Below, one piece after another: positions 18,052 to 26,621 of a stretch of 64,000 nucleotides of DNA. The position numbers and the translations under genes were made by a program. This DNA comes from Chryseobacterium sp. R2A-55 (GTDB lineage: Bacteria; Bacteroidota; Bacteroidia; Flavobacteriales; Weeksellaceae). Location: contig NZ_JACBFP010000005.1 in NCBI RefSeq assembly GCF_021401085.1, positions 62,001 through 126,000 of the forward strand. The letters run 5' to 3'. The notes below the pieces were generated by a model. The model was not told where the DNA came from. It ran no database searches and was given only the letters and a program-made list of their open reading frames with translations. Numbering within the stretch: position 1 is the first letter of the stretch; every line of letters begins with the position of its first letter.

Positions 18052-18282
18052 ATGTTTAAATCATCATTTTTTATACTTTAGCTATATGTTTTTATACTTT
18101 AACACTATTTTTTTATGCTTTAAACGTAATTTTTTATGGTTTAAATGTCATTTTTTATGGTTTAAACGTCATTTTTTGATGGTTTAAATGTCATTTTTTA
18201 TGCTTTAACTATATTTTTTTATACTTTAACTATATTTTTTTTTGCTTTAGCCATATAAATTACAGCTTTAAACATATAAAAT
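18052..18282. repeat. Tandem array of eleven 21-bp units with phased A/T tracts
   Basis: Eleven consecutive copies, each exactly 21 bp, with a single extra G between copies six and seven (position 18178). Core consensus: ATGGTTTAAAYGTCA followed by T6; outer copies drift to ATACTTTAACTATA plus T7, and the last two lose the T tract. The best copies lie at 18115-18199. Twenty-one bp is two helical turns, and each unit carries two A/T tracts about 10.5 bp apart (TTTAAA and T6), so the array should be intrinsically curved DNA. It sits in the gap between fabH and the convergent M20 gene. There are no unique spacers, so it is not a CRISPR array. Because 21 is divisible by 3, open frames through it mean nothing. 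Confidence 0.9.
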
Positions 18283-18546
18283 ATAGCCTAAGACTGAAAT
18301 CAATAGGTCCTGAACTGCTGTTCAGATCCGGGTCTGTGGATTCACAGGCTTTTATATCTTTTGTTACGGATAAATCATTGCCAGTATTCAGCTGAATGTC
18401 GGTCTGCCGAACTTTTAAGAAATAGTTTAACTGTTGTGCATTTAGAGAACATTCCTATCGCTTAAACTTATTAATCTCTGTATATCGGTGATTAGCGAAA
18501 GCGATTTGGTAGATCTTAAGAATTGGAAGGATGAGTTTAAGAAATG
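18283..18546. other. Gene-free stretch between the 21-bp array and the 14-bp hairpin
   Basis: No supported gene. Small inverted repeats occur (CTGAAC-TGCT-GTTCAG near 18310 and CTGTG-GATT-CACAG near 18335), which may be folded RNA or chance. Confidence 0.4.
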
Positions 18547-18597
18547 ACTTTGTCTGTCCCTGCGTGGAAAAAACTGCGGGGACAGACAAAGTTTTTA
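18547..18597 (+). terminator. Strong hairpin with 14-bp perfect stem and T run, no gene attached
   Basis: ACTTTGTCTGTCCC (18547-18560) pairs perfectly with GGGACAGACAAAGT (18579-18592); the 18-base loop is followed by T5 on the plus strand. No plus-strand gene ends here: fabH has its own terminator 630 bp earlier. It may end a non-coding RNA or be the remnant of a mobile element. Confidence 0.6.
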
Positions 18598-18710
18598 TAA
18601 ATTTTTTGCTGCTAAAAAGTTCGGGATACTCGATTCCGGCGTTCGGAAATTCCGGCATTTCACCGAAGATATCTGATTTACAGGAAGTTTTTCGATTTCT
18701 CGACATTCAT

Positions 18711-19976
18711 TCAGTCAAGCCATGCCAAAGCTGCCGTCGCCATTGCCTGTAATCCTGTTTTTAGCGTGGGATGAATACCAGGGGCAAATTTCGGGGAGTG
18801 ATTACTCGGAATGGAATTCAGCTGATTTTTTTCCACGGCAGCGCGGTAGGTTTCCGGATCGGTGCCGCCCACAAACCAGAATACATAGGGTACCTTCCAG
18901 TTTCTGCCAAATACGCTAAAATCCTCGCTTGCCGATGCCGGCATTGTTTCATAGGCATGATCTCCGAATTGCGCATGGAACGCTTCCGCAATTCTTTCCG
19001 TGGCGGCGGCATCATTTTCGGTTAAAGGATAGCTGTCCAGTTCAGTGAACTCCGGTTCTTGTGAAGCGTTTGAAGCGCTGCATTCTGCGCAGCAGATCCG
19101 TTTCACTGCAGAAAGAATATGGTCTTTTACGCCGTCATTGAATGTGCGGATGTTCAGTTTGAGGGTGGCATCATCCGGGATAATGTTTTCCTTTGTTCCG
19201 GCTTGCAATGCGCCTATCGTTAAAACCGCATTTTCGCTTGGCGCAATTTCCCTGGAAACAATAGTTTGAAGCCGAATCGCTGTTGAAGCGGCCATAATTA
19301 CCGGATCAATGGAGGTTTGCGGAGAAGATCCGTGAGCACCTTTGCCGAAGAGTTTTACCTTAATGCTGTTCCCCGCAGAAAGGATTGCGCCGCTTCTGTA
19401 GCCCACGGTACCTGCTTCACCCACCATCACATGTTGTCCAAGAATAATTTCGGGTTTCGGAAATTTCTCCATCATTCCACCATCAATCATGCTCTGCGCA
19501 CCTTTTCCGACTTCTTCTCCCGGCTGGAAAACCACCATCAAAGTTCCTTTCCATTGATCCCTGAATTCTGAAAACAGCCTGGAAAGACCCATGAGCCAGG
19601 TGACATGCATATCGTGTCCACAAACATGCGAGATGCCCACTTCCACACCGTCTTGGTCTCTTCCCACTTTGGTGCTTGCATAGGGCAGTCCCGTATTTTC
19701 GGTCACGGGAAGCGCATCCATATCAGCGCGACACATTACCACGGGACCCTCGCCATTTTTCATGAGACCAACCACACCGTGTGCTCCGACATTGGCGGTT
19801 ACTTCAAAGTGATATTTTTCCAGATAATCTGCGGCTATTTTGGCGGTGCGAACTTCCTGCATGGAGAGTTCGGGATTTTGATGGATGTCTTTGTAAATGG
19901 TCTCCAACTCGGGCAGCATGGCATCTATATAGGTTTCTGCGTTTCTGTTAAACGACTTGATTTGATTGGTATCCAT
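18711..19976 (-). CDS. M20-family amidohydrolase (N-acyl amino acid / hippurate hydrolase type)
   Basis: Zinc-dependent hydrolase that removes acyl groups from amino acids; exact substrate unknown. The metal and catalytic motifs of M20D are present: HVCGHDMHVTWLMG (His-x-Asp-x-His type, about residue 130), FQPGEEVGKG with the catalytic Glu pair (about 160), EIILGQHV (about 186), GAHGSSPQTSIDPV in the dimerisation domain, and MPASASEDFSVF plus NHSPKFA near the C terminus. No signal peptide, so cytosolic. 421 residues. Slightly extended N terminus compared with bacterial hippurate hydrolases. It stands alone. Confidence 0.9.
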   Translation of the reverse strand: MDTNQIKSFNRNAETYIDAMLPELETIYKDIHQNPELSMQEVRTAKIAADYLEKYHFEVTANVGAHGVVGLMKNGEGPVVMCRADMDALPVTENTGLPYASTKVGRDQDGVEVGISHVCGHDMHVTWLMGLSRLFSEFRDQWKGTLMVVFQPGEEVGKGAQSMIDGGMMEKFPKPEIILGQHVMVGEAGTVGYRSGAILSAGNSIKVKLFGKGAHGSSPQTSIDPVIMAASTAIRLQTIVSREIAPSENAVLTIGALQAGTKENIIPDDATLKLNIRTFNDGVKDHILSAVKRICCAECSASNASQEPEFTELDSYPLTENDAAATERIAEAFHAQFGDHAYETMPASASEDFSVFGRNWKVPYVFWFVGGTDPETYRAAVEKNQLNSIPSNHSPKFAPGIHPTLKTGLQAMATAALAWLD

Positions 19977-20164
19977 AATTTTTTAATTAATTGATTAACA
20001 TTCCTTAGGTCATTTTCACTAAACTAAGTTACGGCTTTTCTTGAAATAAGGTGAGTTAATTGACCCGGATTTTAAGGTCAATTGCAGAAAATAAAATCCT
20101 ATTTTACAACTGGTTTTCAAAGCCAAAACGAAAAATAAAGGAGGAAAAGTTATATCCAAGTCTC

Positions 20165-20211
20165 AGAACGATTACCGGGAAACCGGGTTTGTGCAGCAGT
20201 TGCCGATTTTT
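20165..20211. repeat. Left copy of a diverged 47-bp direct repeat flanking the reductase gene
   Basis: Starts AGAACGATTACCGG and ends with a TTGCCGATTTTT-like tail; 36 of 47 positions match the copy at 21194. It touches the stop codon of the RibD-C gene. Confidence 0.65.
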
Positions 20212-20779
20212 AGCGGTTTGCCAATTTCACTTTTGTCGGTTCGTAATATAATATAATCACCCCTGAATCAAAGGATTTTGTCCTGTTGAGTTTGAAGGAA
20301 ATTCTGTCTTTGATTTGGTCAAACAGTCGCAACCCTTTTCCTTCAACCATAGGATGAATACAAATTTGAAATTCGTCAATGAGGTTGCTGTTTAAAAGTT
20401 GAATAATCAAACTACGGCTGCCTATTAAAATATCCTGTCCTGATTGTTTTTTTAGGTCCAGGATAATGTTTTCAGGAGGTTTGTCTGCAATTTTTGCGGT
20501 GTCCCATCCCGTATTTTTTAACGTGTTTGAAAAAACAATCTTTTCAATTTTGTTTATTGAATTGGCAAAGTCATTCATGGTTTTTTCGTCTGAAGGATTT
20601 GTCAGTAATGTTTGCCAAAATTGCATGAGTTGGAAGGTTTTCCGACCATAGAGGATAAGTCCCGCATTGTTTAATAGTTCGGAATAATGTTGATGGAGTG
20701 CCTGATCAACAATTCCAACATGATGGTCGCAAATTCCGTCAAGCGTCATATTAATTGCTGCAATAGTTTTTCTCATCAT
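20210..20779 (-). CDS. RibD C-terminal / dihydrofolate reductase-like protein
   Basis: A 189-residue pteridine or flavin-precursor type reductase of the RibD_C superfamily; the substrate is not known and it should not be read as housekeeping DHFR. Family features: MTLDGICDHHVGIV at the N terminus, ILYGRKTFQLMQFW, SGQDILIGSRSLIIQLLNS (the NADPH-binding loop), IDEFQICIHPMVEGKGLRLF and a C-terminal VIILYYEP. The frame is open back to 20992, but the fold begins at the paired ATG codons 20779/20776 (MMRKTIAAINMTLDG). Diverged direct repeats on both sides suggest the gene came in as a small cassette. Such reductases are often carried by mobile cassettes in Flavobacteriia. Confidence 0.85.
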   Translation of the reverse strand: MMRKTIAAINMTLDGICDHHVGIVDQALHQHYSELLNNAGLILYGRKTFQLMQFWQTLLTNPSDEKTMNDFANSINKIEKIVFSNTLKNTGWDTAKIADKPPENIILDLKKQSGQDILIGSRSLIIQLLNSNLIDEFQICIHPMVEGKGLRLFDQIKDRISFKLNRTKSFDSGVIILYYEPTKVKLANR

Positions 20780-21193
20780 TTTAGTTCTGGATTTCTGGTG
20801 GTCAAAAGTCAGATTGGGTCTTCCGTTGCAATGACCACTAATAAAAGGTTTGGGATTACAATTGGCGGCAGCTTTTGAGAACAGATCATGGTCAATATGA
20901 CAAAAAGAACAATTGGAAAAAGTCTTGATGACATAAACTTGAACCCCCTGACAGAAATACAAAGTGTCTGTTGCACAACCAAATATAGGCAATTGTTTTC
21001 AATCTTGATAAAAGGCAAAATATTATTGAATCGATCCGGTGAATAAATTAGTTTTAATGGCTGCATTCACGCGCCGCCAACAGCTTCCATTCAGCCGTCC
21101 GAAAACCGGAGCAACTTTTACCTGTAAAATCAAAAACCTCTTTAAATCTACTTTCTAATCGAAACCGAAGAATTAAGGTTTTATAGACATTTA
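20780..21193. other. Leader side of the reductase cassette, no gene seen
   Basis: Minus-strand DNA upstream of the reductase. It includes CTGCCGCCAATTGTAATCCC (read on the minus strand), reminiscent of cassette-border DNA, but no supported gene. Confidence 0.35.
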
Positions 21194-21241
21194 AGAACGA
21201 TTACCGGACAACCAATATTTTGCAGCGATTACCCATTTTTT
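21194..21241. repeat. Right copy of the diverged 47-bp direct repeat
   Basis: AGAACGATTACCGG is identical to the left copy; later positions drift (TTTTGCAGCGATTACC versus TTGTGCAGCAGTTGCC), then both end in ATTTTT. The two copies are 1,029 bp apart. Confidence 0.65.
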
Positions 21242-21452
21242 GATGCAGCAATTACTTAAATTTCTTTTTTCGCCAGGGAAAAGACGTGGTGTGGATGAAT
21301 ATCCAAATCTGATTTTCCGAATCCAGCGTATCGATTCACAAAACTGACTTTTCTCAATATTGACAATTGTCATTTTCAAAGAAAGCGGTATTTCATTCAA
21401 ATCACCGTAATTTTACATGTGATTTGATACGAAATAATTAAAATTATCTATA

Positions 21453-24236
21453 ATGACTACCATGTTAAAAGCGAAACCTGCTGCAGCAAGAGCGGCGGCA
21501 AAAAAATCAGAAAAGTATGTCTATTCCTTCGGAGGAGGTAAAGCGGATGGTAATGAATCGATGAAGAACCTGCTCGGAGGAAAAGGAGCAAACCTAGCCG
21601 AAATGGCGGGACATAAAGACCTGAAACTTCCTGTTCCTCCGGGATTCACAGTAACCACAGAGGTCTGTACCTATTTCTACGGTCACCAGAAAACTTATCC
21701 GAAAGATTTAGAAAAACAAATAAAATCCGCTCTTGCCGAAGTGGAAAAACTGATGGGCAAGAAATTTGGCGATGTAAAAGATCCGCTGCTGATGTCTGTG
21801 CGTTCCGGCGCGAGAAGATCCATGCCGGGAATGATGGATACGGTTTTGAACATTGGACTGAACGATGAAACAGTGAAAGGGCTCATCGAAATCTCCGGAG
21901 ACGAAAGATTTGCTTACGATGCCTACCGAAGATTGGTGATGATGTATGCCGATGTGGTGATTGAAAAAGCAGGAGGTATGGAACCGGCAAAAGGAAAAGG
22001 AATCCGTAAAATTATGGATGAACGCCTAGAAGAAGTGAAAAAAGCGAAAGGAGTCCATCTGGATACCGAACTTTCTGCAGACGATCTGAAAAAATTGGTA
22101 AAAGAATTTAAGACTTTAACCAAAAAGCATTTGAAAGTTGAATTTCCTGAAAATCCTTGGGATCAGCTGATGGGCGGAATTGGTGCCGTGTTCGCTTCAT
22201 GGAACGGAAAACGCGCGATCGAATACCGAAGAATTGAAAGAATCCCAGACGAGTGGGGAACTGCAGTAAACGTTCAGGCAATGGTTTTTGGAAATATGGG
22301 TGAAGATTCCTGCACCGGAGTTGCTTTCACCAGAAACCCCGGAAACGGAGACCACCATTTCTATGGCGAGTATCTGATCAATGCACAGGGAGAAGACGTG
22401 GTAGCGGGGATCAGAACTCCGGCTCCAATTAACGAAACTTCCAAAAACGACCATTCAAAAGATTTGCTGACTCTGGAAAAATTCATGCCGAAACAATTCA
22501 AAGAATTGGATGAATACCAAAAACGCTTGGAAGCGCACTATAAAGATATGCAGGACATCGAGTTCACTATTGAGAAAGGAAAACTCTTTATGCTGCAATG
22601 CAGAGTAGGAAAACGAAATGGTGTTGCCGCTGTGAAAATGGCAACCGACATGTTCAGAGAAAAACTCATCGATGCCGATACTGCAGTGATGAGGGTTGCG
22701 CCCAACCAATTGGTGGAACTGCTATTGCCAATGATTGATCCTGAAGAAGAAAAGAAATACAAACCGGTTGCCAAAGGTCTTCCTGCTGGTCCCGGCGGAG
22801 CAGTTGGCAGAGTGGTTTTCACTTCTGAAGATGCCGTGGAATGGGGATTAAAAGGCGAAAAAGTGATTTTGGTGCGTGAAGAAACTTCGCCGGAAGATGT
22901 GGACGGAATGCATAAATCTCAGGCAATCCTCACCACGAAAGGCGGAATGACTTCTCACGCAGCGCTCGTAGCGAGAGGTTGGGGAAAATGCTGTATCGTA
23001 GGTTGCTCCGATATTGAAATCCACGAAAAAGAAAAATTTTTCGTGACCAATTCCGGCCAAAAAATCCATGAAGGAGAATGGCTGACCATGAACGGAACGA
23101 AGGGTGTGGTTTACGAAGGCGTTTTGCAACTCACCAATTCTGATTTGAATAAGAACGAGTCCTACAAGACTTTAATGAAACTCGTTGATAAAGCAAAAAA
23201 ATTAGGCGTAAGAACCAACGCTGACACTCCAAAAGATGCAAAACAGGCAACTTATTTCGGTGCAGAAGGAATAGGATTATTCAGAACGGAACACATGTTC
23301 TATGGTGAAGGAAGCGAAAAACCATTATTCCTGCTCAGAAAGATGATCATGAGTACCACGGTGAAGGAGAGAAAAGAAGCATTGAATGAGTTGTTCAAAT
23401 TTGTGAAAAAAGACATTAAAGCCACATTGGAAGTGATGGACGGAAATCCGGTCACTATCCGTTTGCTTGATCCGCCTTTACACGAATTTGTACCTCATGA
23501 CAAAGAAAAATTGCAGGAGTTGGCGAAAGAATTGGGTGTAAGAATGAGCGTCCTGAACCGAAGAATTCTTGCGCTGCACGAAAACAACCCAATGTTGGGA
23601 CACCGTGGTGTTCGTCTGGGAGTTTCCTATCCGGAGATTACCGAAATGCAGGTTCGGGCCATTCTGGAAGCGGCAGGTGAACTTCAAAAAGAAGGCAAAA
23701 AAGCCTATCCGGAAATCATGATTCCAGTGGTCATGGGACGCCACGAGTTGACTCACCAGAAAGATATCGTGGACCGAGTTTATGGCGAAGTCATTGAAAA
23801 ACTGGGTGTGAAAAATATTCCTTACCTCTATGGAACAATGATCGAAACTCCAAGAGCCGCGCTGAAAGGCGATTCCATGGCACAGGTTGCGGATTTCTTC
23901 AGCTTCGGAACCAATGACCTGACTCAGATGTCGTTTGGTTTCTCAAGAGACGATATCGGCGGTTTCCTTCCAAAATATTTGGATTTGAAACTGTTGCCTG
24001 AAGATCCATTCGTGTCCATCGACCAAACCGGAGTTGGAGAACTCGTGAGAATCGGCGTGGAAAAAGGACGTTCCGTAAAACCAAAACTGAAAGTGGGAAT
24101 CTGTGGTGAACACGGCGGCGACCCTGAATCCGTAAAATTCTGTCACAAACTCGGACTGAATTACGTGAGCTGCTCTCCATTCCGGGTTCCGATTGCCAGA
24201 TTAGCTGCAGCACAGGCCGCAATTGAAGAAAAATAA
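21453..24236 (+). CDS. ppdK: Pyruvate, phosphate dikinase
   Basis: Interconverts pyruvate, ATP and phosphate with phosphoenolpyruvate, AMP and pyrophosphate; used for gluconeogenesis or pyrophosphate-dependent glycolysis. Order of domains: nucleotide-binding (YVYSFGGGKADGNESMKNLL, GGKGANLAEMA), phospho-histidine swivel domain with the catalytic His in GGMTSHAALVARGWG (about residue 502), and the PEP/pyruvate TIM barrel ending with the catalytic Cys in VGICGEHGGDPES (about residue 883). 927 residues. The first 20 or so residues (Ala/Lys-rich, KAKPAAARAAAKKSEK) are outside the usual fold; no in-frame start nearer the fold is obvious. Single-gene transcript with its own terminator. Confidence 0.96.
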   Translation: MTTMLKAKPAAARAAAKKSEKYVYSFGGGKADGNESMKNLLGGKGANLAEMAGHKDLKLPVPPGFTVTTEVCTYFYGHQKTYPKDLEKQIKSALAEVEKLMGKKFGDVKDPLLMSVRSGARRSMPGMMDTVLNIGLNDETVKGLIEISGDERFAYDAYRRLVMMYADVVIEKAGGMEPAKGKGIRKIMDERLEEVKKAKGVHLDTELSADDLKKLVKEFKTLTKKHLKVEFPENPWDQLMGGIGAVFASWNGKRAIEYRRIERIPDEWGTAVNVQAMVFGNMGEDSCTGVAFTRNPGNGDHHFYGEYLINAQGEDVVAGIRTPAPINETSKNDHSKDLLTLEKFMPKQFKELDEYQKRLEAHYKDMQDIEFTIEKGKLFMLQCRVGKRNGVAAVKMATDMFREKLIDADTAVMRVAPNQLVELLLPMIDPEEEKKYKPVAKGLPAGPGGAVGRVVFTSEDAVEWGLKGEKVILVREETSPEDVDGMHKSQAILTTKGGMTSHAALVARGWGKCCIVGCSDIEIHEKEKFFVTNSGQKIHEGEWLTMNGTKGVVYEGVLQLTNSDLNKNESYKTLMKLVDKAKKLGVRTNADTPKDAKQATYFGAEGIGLFRTEHMFYGEGSEKPLFLLRKMIMSTTVKERKEALNELFKFVKKDIKATLEVMDGNPVTIRLLDPPLHEFVPHDKEKLQELAKELGVRMSVLNRRILALHENNPMLGHRGVRLGVSYPEITEMQVRAILEAAGELQKEGKKAYPEIMIPVVMGRHELTHQKDIVDRVYGEVIEKLGVKNIPYLYGTMIETPRAALKGDSMAQVADFFSFGTNDLTQMSFGFSRDDIGGFLPKYLDLKLLPEDPFVSIDQTGVGELVRIGVEKGRSVKPKLKVGICGEHGGDPESVKFCHKLGLNYVSCSPFRVPIARLAAAQAAIEEK

Positions 24237-24257
24237 GTTTTCGCAGTCATTATGAAA

Positions 24258-24290
24258 CGGCCGCTTCCTTTGGAGCGGCTGTTTTTTGGA
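24258..24290 (+). terminator. ppdK terminator
   Basis: GCCGCT (24260-24265) pairs with AGCGGC (24274-24279), followed by T6, 22 bp past the stop codon. Confidence 0.8.
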
Positions 24291-24563
24291 GTCGAAATCT
24301 GCAAAATCCTTCTAGACCACAAGAAATTTGGCTCGCTCCTTTTTGCCTAGAGGCAGGGTCGCCAATCACTTATTTCCTTTTTCTCCTTCATTATGAAAGG
24401 TTTTTAAAAGATCATGGAAAAATACCGCATCAAATTGAAATGATCAAGTCTTCAAGATCAAAATAGAAAAATTCCTTCCCAAGACAATTCAGTATAACGA
24501 TTCAACACGCCAAAATAGTTTCTGAACATATTGATGACCTCACTTTCAGAAGAATTGAAAATT
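24291..24563. other. Intergenic DNA between ppdK and the isoaspartyl peptidase gene
   Basis: 273 bp between convergent genes. No gene, repeat or further hairpin with a T run was seen. Confidence 0.5.
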
Positions 24564-25409
24564 TTAATCAAACACGGTCATCCTTTCCCCATCGAAACTC
24601 GCAAAAACCATTTTCGGGTAAGAATTCTGATGAAACATGTTTCCCTCTCTGTCAACTCCGATCGCTCCAGCAAATCCGTCGATTTCTTTTAGTTCAGAAA
24701 AAGTTTTTTCAAATGCATTTGCGATGCTCATTCCGTCCGTAACTCGCGTGACGATTTTTGCGGCAGTGGCGTTACTTACGATATCTTCGCCAACTCCGGT
24801 GCAACTTACCGCACAGAAAGAATTGGCATAGTTCCCGGCAACGGTTGCGGAATCCGAAATCCTTCCCACCAGTTCAAAACCTTTACCGCCGGTGGAAGTG
24901 GCTGCCGCCAATTTTCCTTCATGGTCCAACGCAACACAACCTACCGTTCCTTTTCCTCCATTTTTCAGTTTTTCTTCGTATTCCTTTCTTCGTTGTGGGA
25001 TTTCCGTGGAAAAATCCTCAACACCGTTTTCTGAGGCATATTTCTTGGCGCCGTTTCCGCCTAAAACCCGGTCATCTTCTTTCATTAAAATTTTTGCGAC
25101 TTCAATCGGGTGTTGCACATTTTCAATATTGATGACGCCCGAAAATTTCTGGGTTTCGCCATTCATCAAAGAGGCGCTCATCCTGATTTTTCCGTCGCTC
25201 TGGATTTGTGAACCGGTTCCTGCATTGAAAAGTTCGTCGTCTTCCAAAAGGGAAACGGCGAATACCACGGTTTCTTCGGCAGAATGGCTTTTCAAAAATT
25301 CAAAAGACTTTTTGGTGATTTCTTTCAGTGATTCTTGTTTGGCCATTTTCGTTTCGTGACTTTGGTCGCTTTCAGAGAAAAATCCGCCGTGGATGAGGAG
25401 ACAGCTCAT
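24564..25409 (-). CDS. Isoaspartyl peptidase / plant-type asparaginase
   Basis: Ntn-hydrolase that cleaves beta-aspartyl dipeptides. Autocleavage at the nucleophilic Thr155 is predicted from GGKGTVGCVALDHEGKLAAA; FNAGTGSQIQSDGKIRMSAS and ATSTGGKGFELVGRISDS are other family blocks. 281 residues, shorter than the 310 or so of E. coli IaaA. It lies after cyanophycinase on the same strand, 132 bp apart; that fits cleaving the beta-Asp-Arg dipeptides released from cyanophycin into aspartate and arginine. No signal peptide, so it acts in the cytosol. Confidence 0.9.
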   Translation of the reverse strand: MSCLLIHGGFFSESDQSHETKMAKQESLKEITKKSFEFLKSHSAEETVVFAVSLLEDDELFNAGTGSQIQSDGKIRMSASLMNGETQKFSGVINIENVQHPIEVAKILMKEDDRVLGGNGAKKYASENGVEDFSTEIPQRRKEYEEKLKNGGKGTVGCVALDHEGKLAAATSTGGKGFELVGRISDSATVAGNYANSFCAVSCTGVGEDIVSNATAAKIVTRVTDGMSIANAFEKTFSELKEIDGFAGAIGVDREGNMFHQNSYPKMVFASFDGERMTVFD

Positions 25410-25541
25410 TTTATTTTAAGGTTTGGTGTTATTTGAATTTGTTTGAGGCCTGTCTGCAGACAGGTTCGAGATTTTTGGATGTCAAGTCATTTTCTCATAA
25501 ATTGATTTGCGAATCGAATTCACCCTAAAAAATTGACTTCA

Positions 25542-26420
25542 TTAAGTCGTCGGTTGATACTGGGAATTCATGATTTTCAGTTCCTTAGTCCTAAGGTTAA
25601 ATTCATCATTTTGGGACATTACATGAACAATTAAATTATCGATTGAAATGGGTTGTCCTAATTCAATATTGGTGAGATTGGTGTCTTTAATAAATCTTCC
25701 GTCCACCAAAATGACCAATCCTGAACCAATTGCGGTCATGCTATGATCCTTAATGAAAAGTCCGGTGTCTTCTCCCAAACCGATTCCCAGAGTTCTGGGA
25801 TTATTGACCACTGCTTGAAACAACCTTCCAATTCTTCCTCGTTGAACGAAATGCGTATCCACAATCACGTTTTCAATGAAACCCAAACCTTGAGTGGTTT
25901 TGATTTCTCCCTTTAAAAGTGCTTCGCTGCTTGAACCTTGATAGATCATGTTTTCTGAAGCGGCTGCAGCTCCTGCTGAAGTTCCTGCATAGATAAAATC
26001 CTGCTCTTGATATTTCAGCAATATGGCGTCATGGAAACGGGTTCCGCCTAAAATGGAAGTGAGCCGAAGTTGGTCACCTCCCGTTAGAAGTACCACATCA
26101 GCAGCAATTGCTCTGGCCACGATGGGGTCGGAATTCGCCTGTTCACGGTTTTGAATATCTAGGATGTTCACATTTTTTGCCCCCAGAAACTCGAACGCCT
26201 TTTTGTATTCCGGACCTACGATTTGCGGAATCTGAGACGCTGTGGTGATAATTTCGAAAACGGAATCCTCTTGGTGCCTGGACTCGTTGATGATTTTTCT
26301 GAGGATTCCCTTCTCAAAAAAATTAAGGTTCTTTTCTACGTTTTTATCGTAATCAGTTTCCGTGAAGCTGCCTTTGTTCACGGCACCACCGATGATTACT
26401 AATTTTCCTGAAGGTGTCAT
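25542..26420 (-). CDS. cphB: Cyanophycinase
   Basis: Serine exopeptidase (S51 family) that releases beta-Asp-Arg dipeptides from cyanophycin, a nitrogen-storage polymer. The nucleophile Ser148 lies in YAGTSAGAAAASENM, preceded by VLLTGGDQLRLTSILGGT and followed by VIVDTHFVQRGRIGRLFQ and GLGEDTGLFI, all family blocks. 292 residues. Reading extends to a TTG at 26429, but this TTG is inside the TAAATTTG promoter box, so ATG at 26420 is the start. It is divergent from cphA and followed by the isoaspartyl peptidase, giving a complete make-and-break set. Confidence 0.95.
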   Translation of the reverse strand: MTPSGKLVIIGGAVNKGSFTETDYDKNVEKNLNFFEKGILRKIINESRHQEDSVFEIITTASQIPQIVGPEYKKAFEFLGAKNVNILDIQNREQANSDPIVARAIAADVVLLTGGDQLRLTSILGGTRFHDAILLKYQEQDFIYAGTSAGAAAASENMIYQGSSSEALLKGEIKTTQGLGFIENVIVDTHFVQRGRIGRLFQAVVNNPRTLGIGLGEDTGLFIKDHSMTAIGSGLVILVDGRFIKDTNLTNIELGQPISIDNLIVHVMSQNDEFNLRTKELKIMNSQYQPTT

Positions 26421-26426
26421 ATCTTG

Positions 26427-26434
26427 CAAATTTA
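26427..26434 (-). promoter_or_regulatory. -7 promoter box of cphB
   Basis: TAAATTTG on the minus strand, only 6 bp before the cphB ATG; the transcript would have little or no leader. Confidence 0.6.
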
Positions 26435-26567
26435 AAAAAATTATCCACTCAGCATCACCGGATTCATGAATATGTTGAGTTTAGTAAAAATTCATCTGAT
26501 TTTCTATTCGATTGCATTAATGATGATTTTTTTTGATTATTTATTTCTAATTTTTAAGCTTTTCCAT

Positions 26568-26575
26568 TATCTTTG
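26568..26575 (+). promoter_or_regulatory. -7 promoter box of cphA
   Basis: TATCTTTG, exact consensus, 46 bp before the cphA start; no clear -33 box. Confidence 0.6.
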
Positions 26576-26621
26576 AAATTATGTTTGAAAAATCAAACCC
26601 TTAAACAAAGACTTTTTCCCT

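Noticed and set aside
18052-18282. Open frame through the 21-bp repeat array and a CRISPR reading
   Set aside because: The period is a multiple of 3, so an open frame is automatic; the units are contiguous, with no unique spacers, so it is not CRISPR.
18455-18706. 83-residue minus-strand frame after the M20 gene
   Set aside because: It covers the 14-bp hairpin, shows no family pattern and has no promoter or conserved start.
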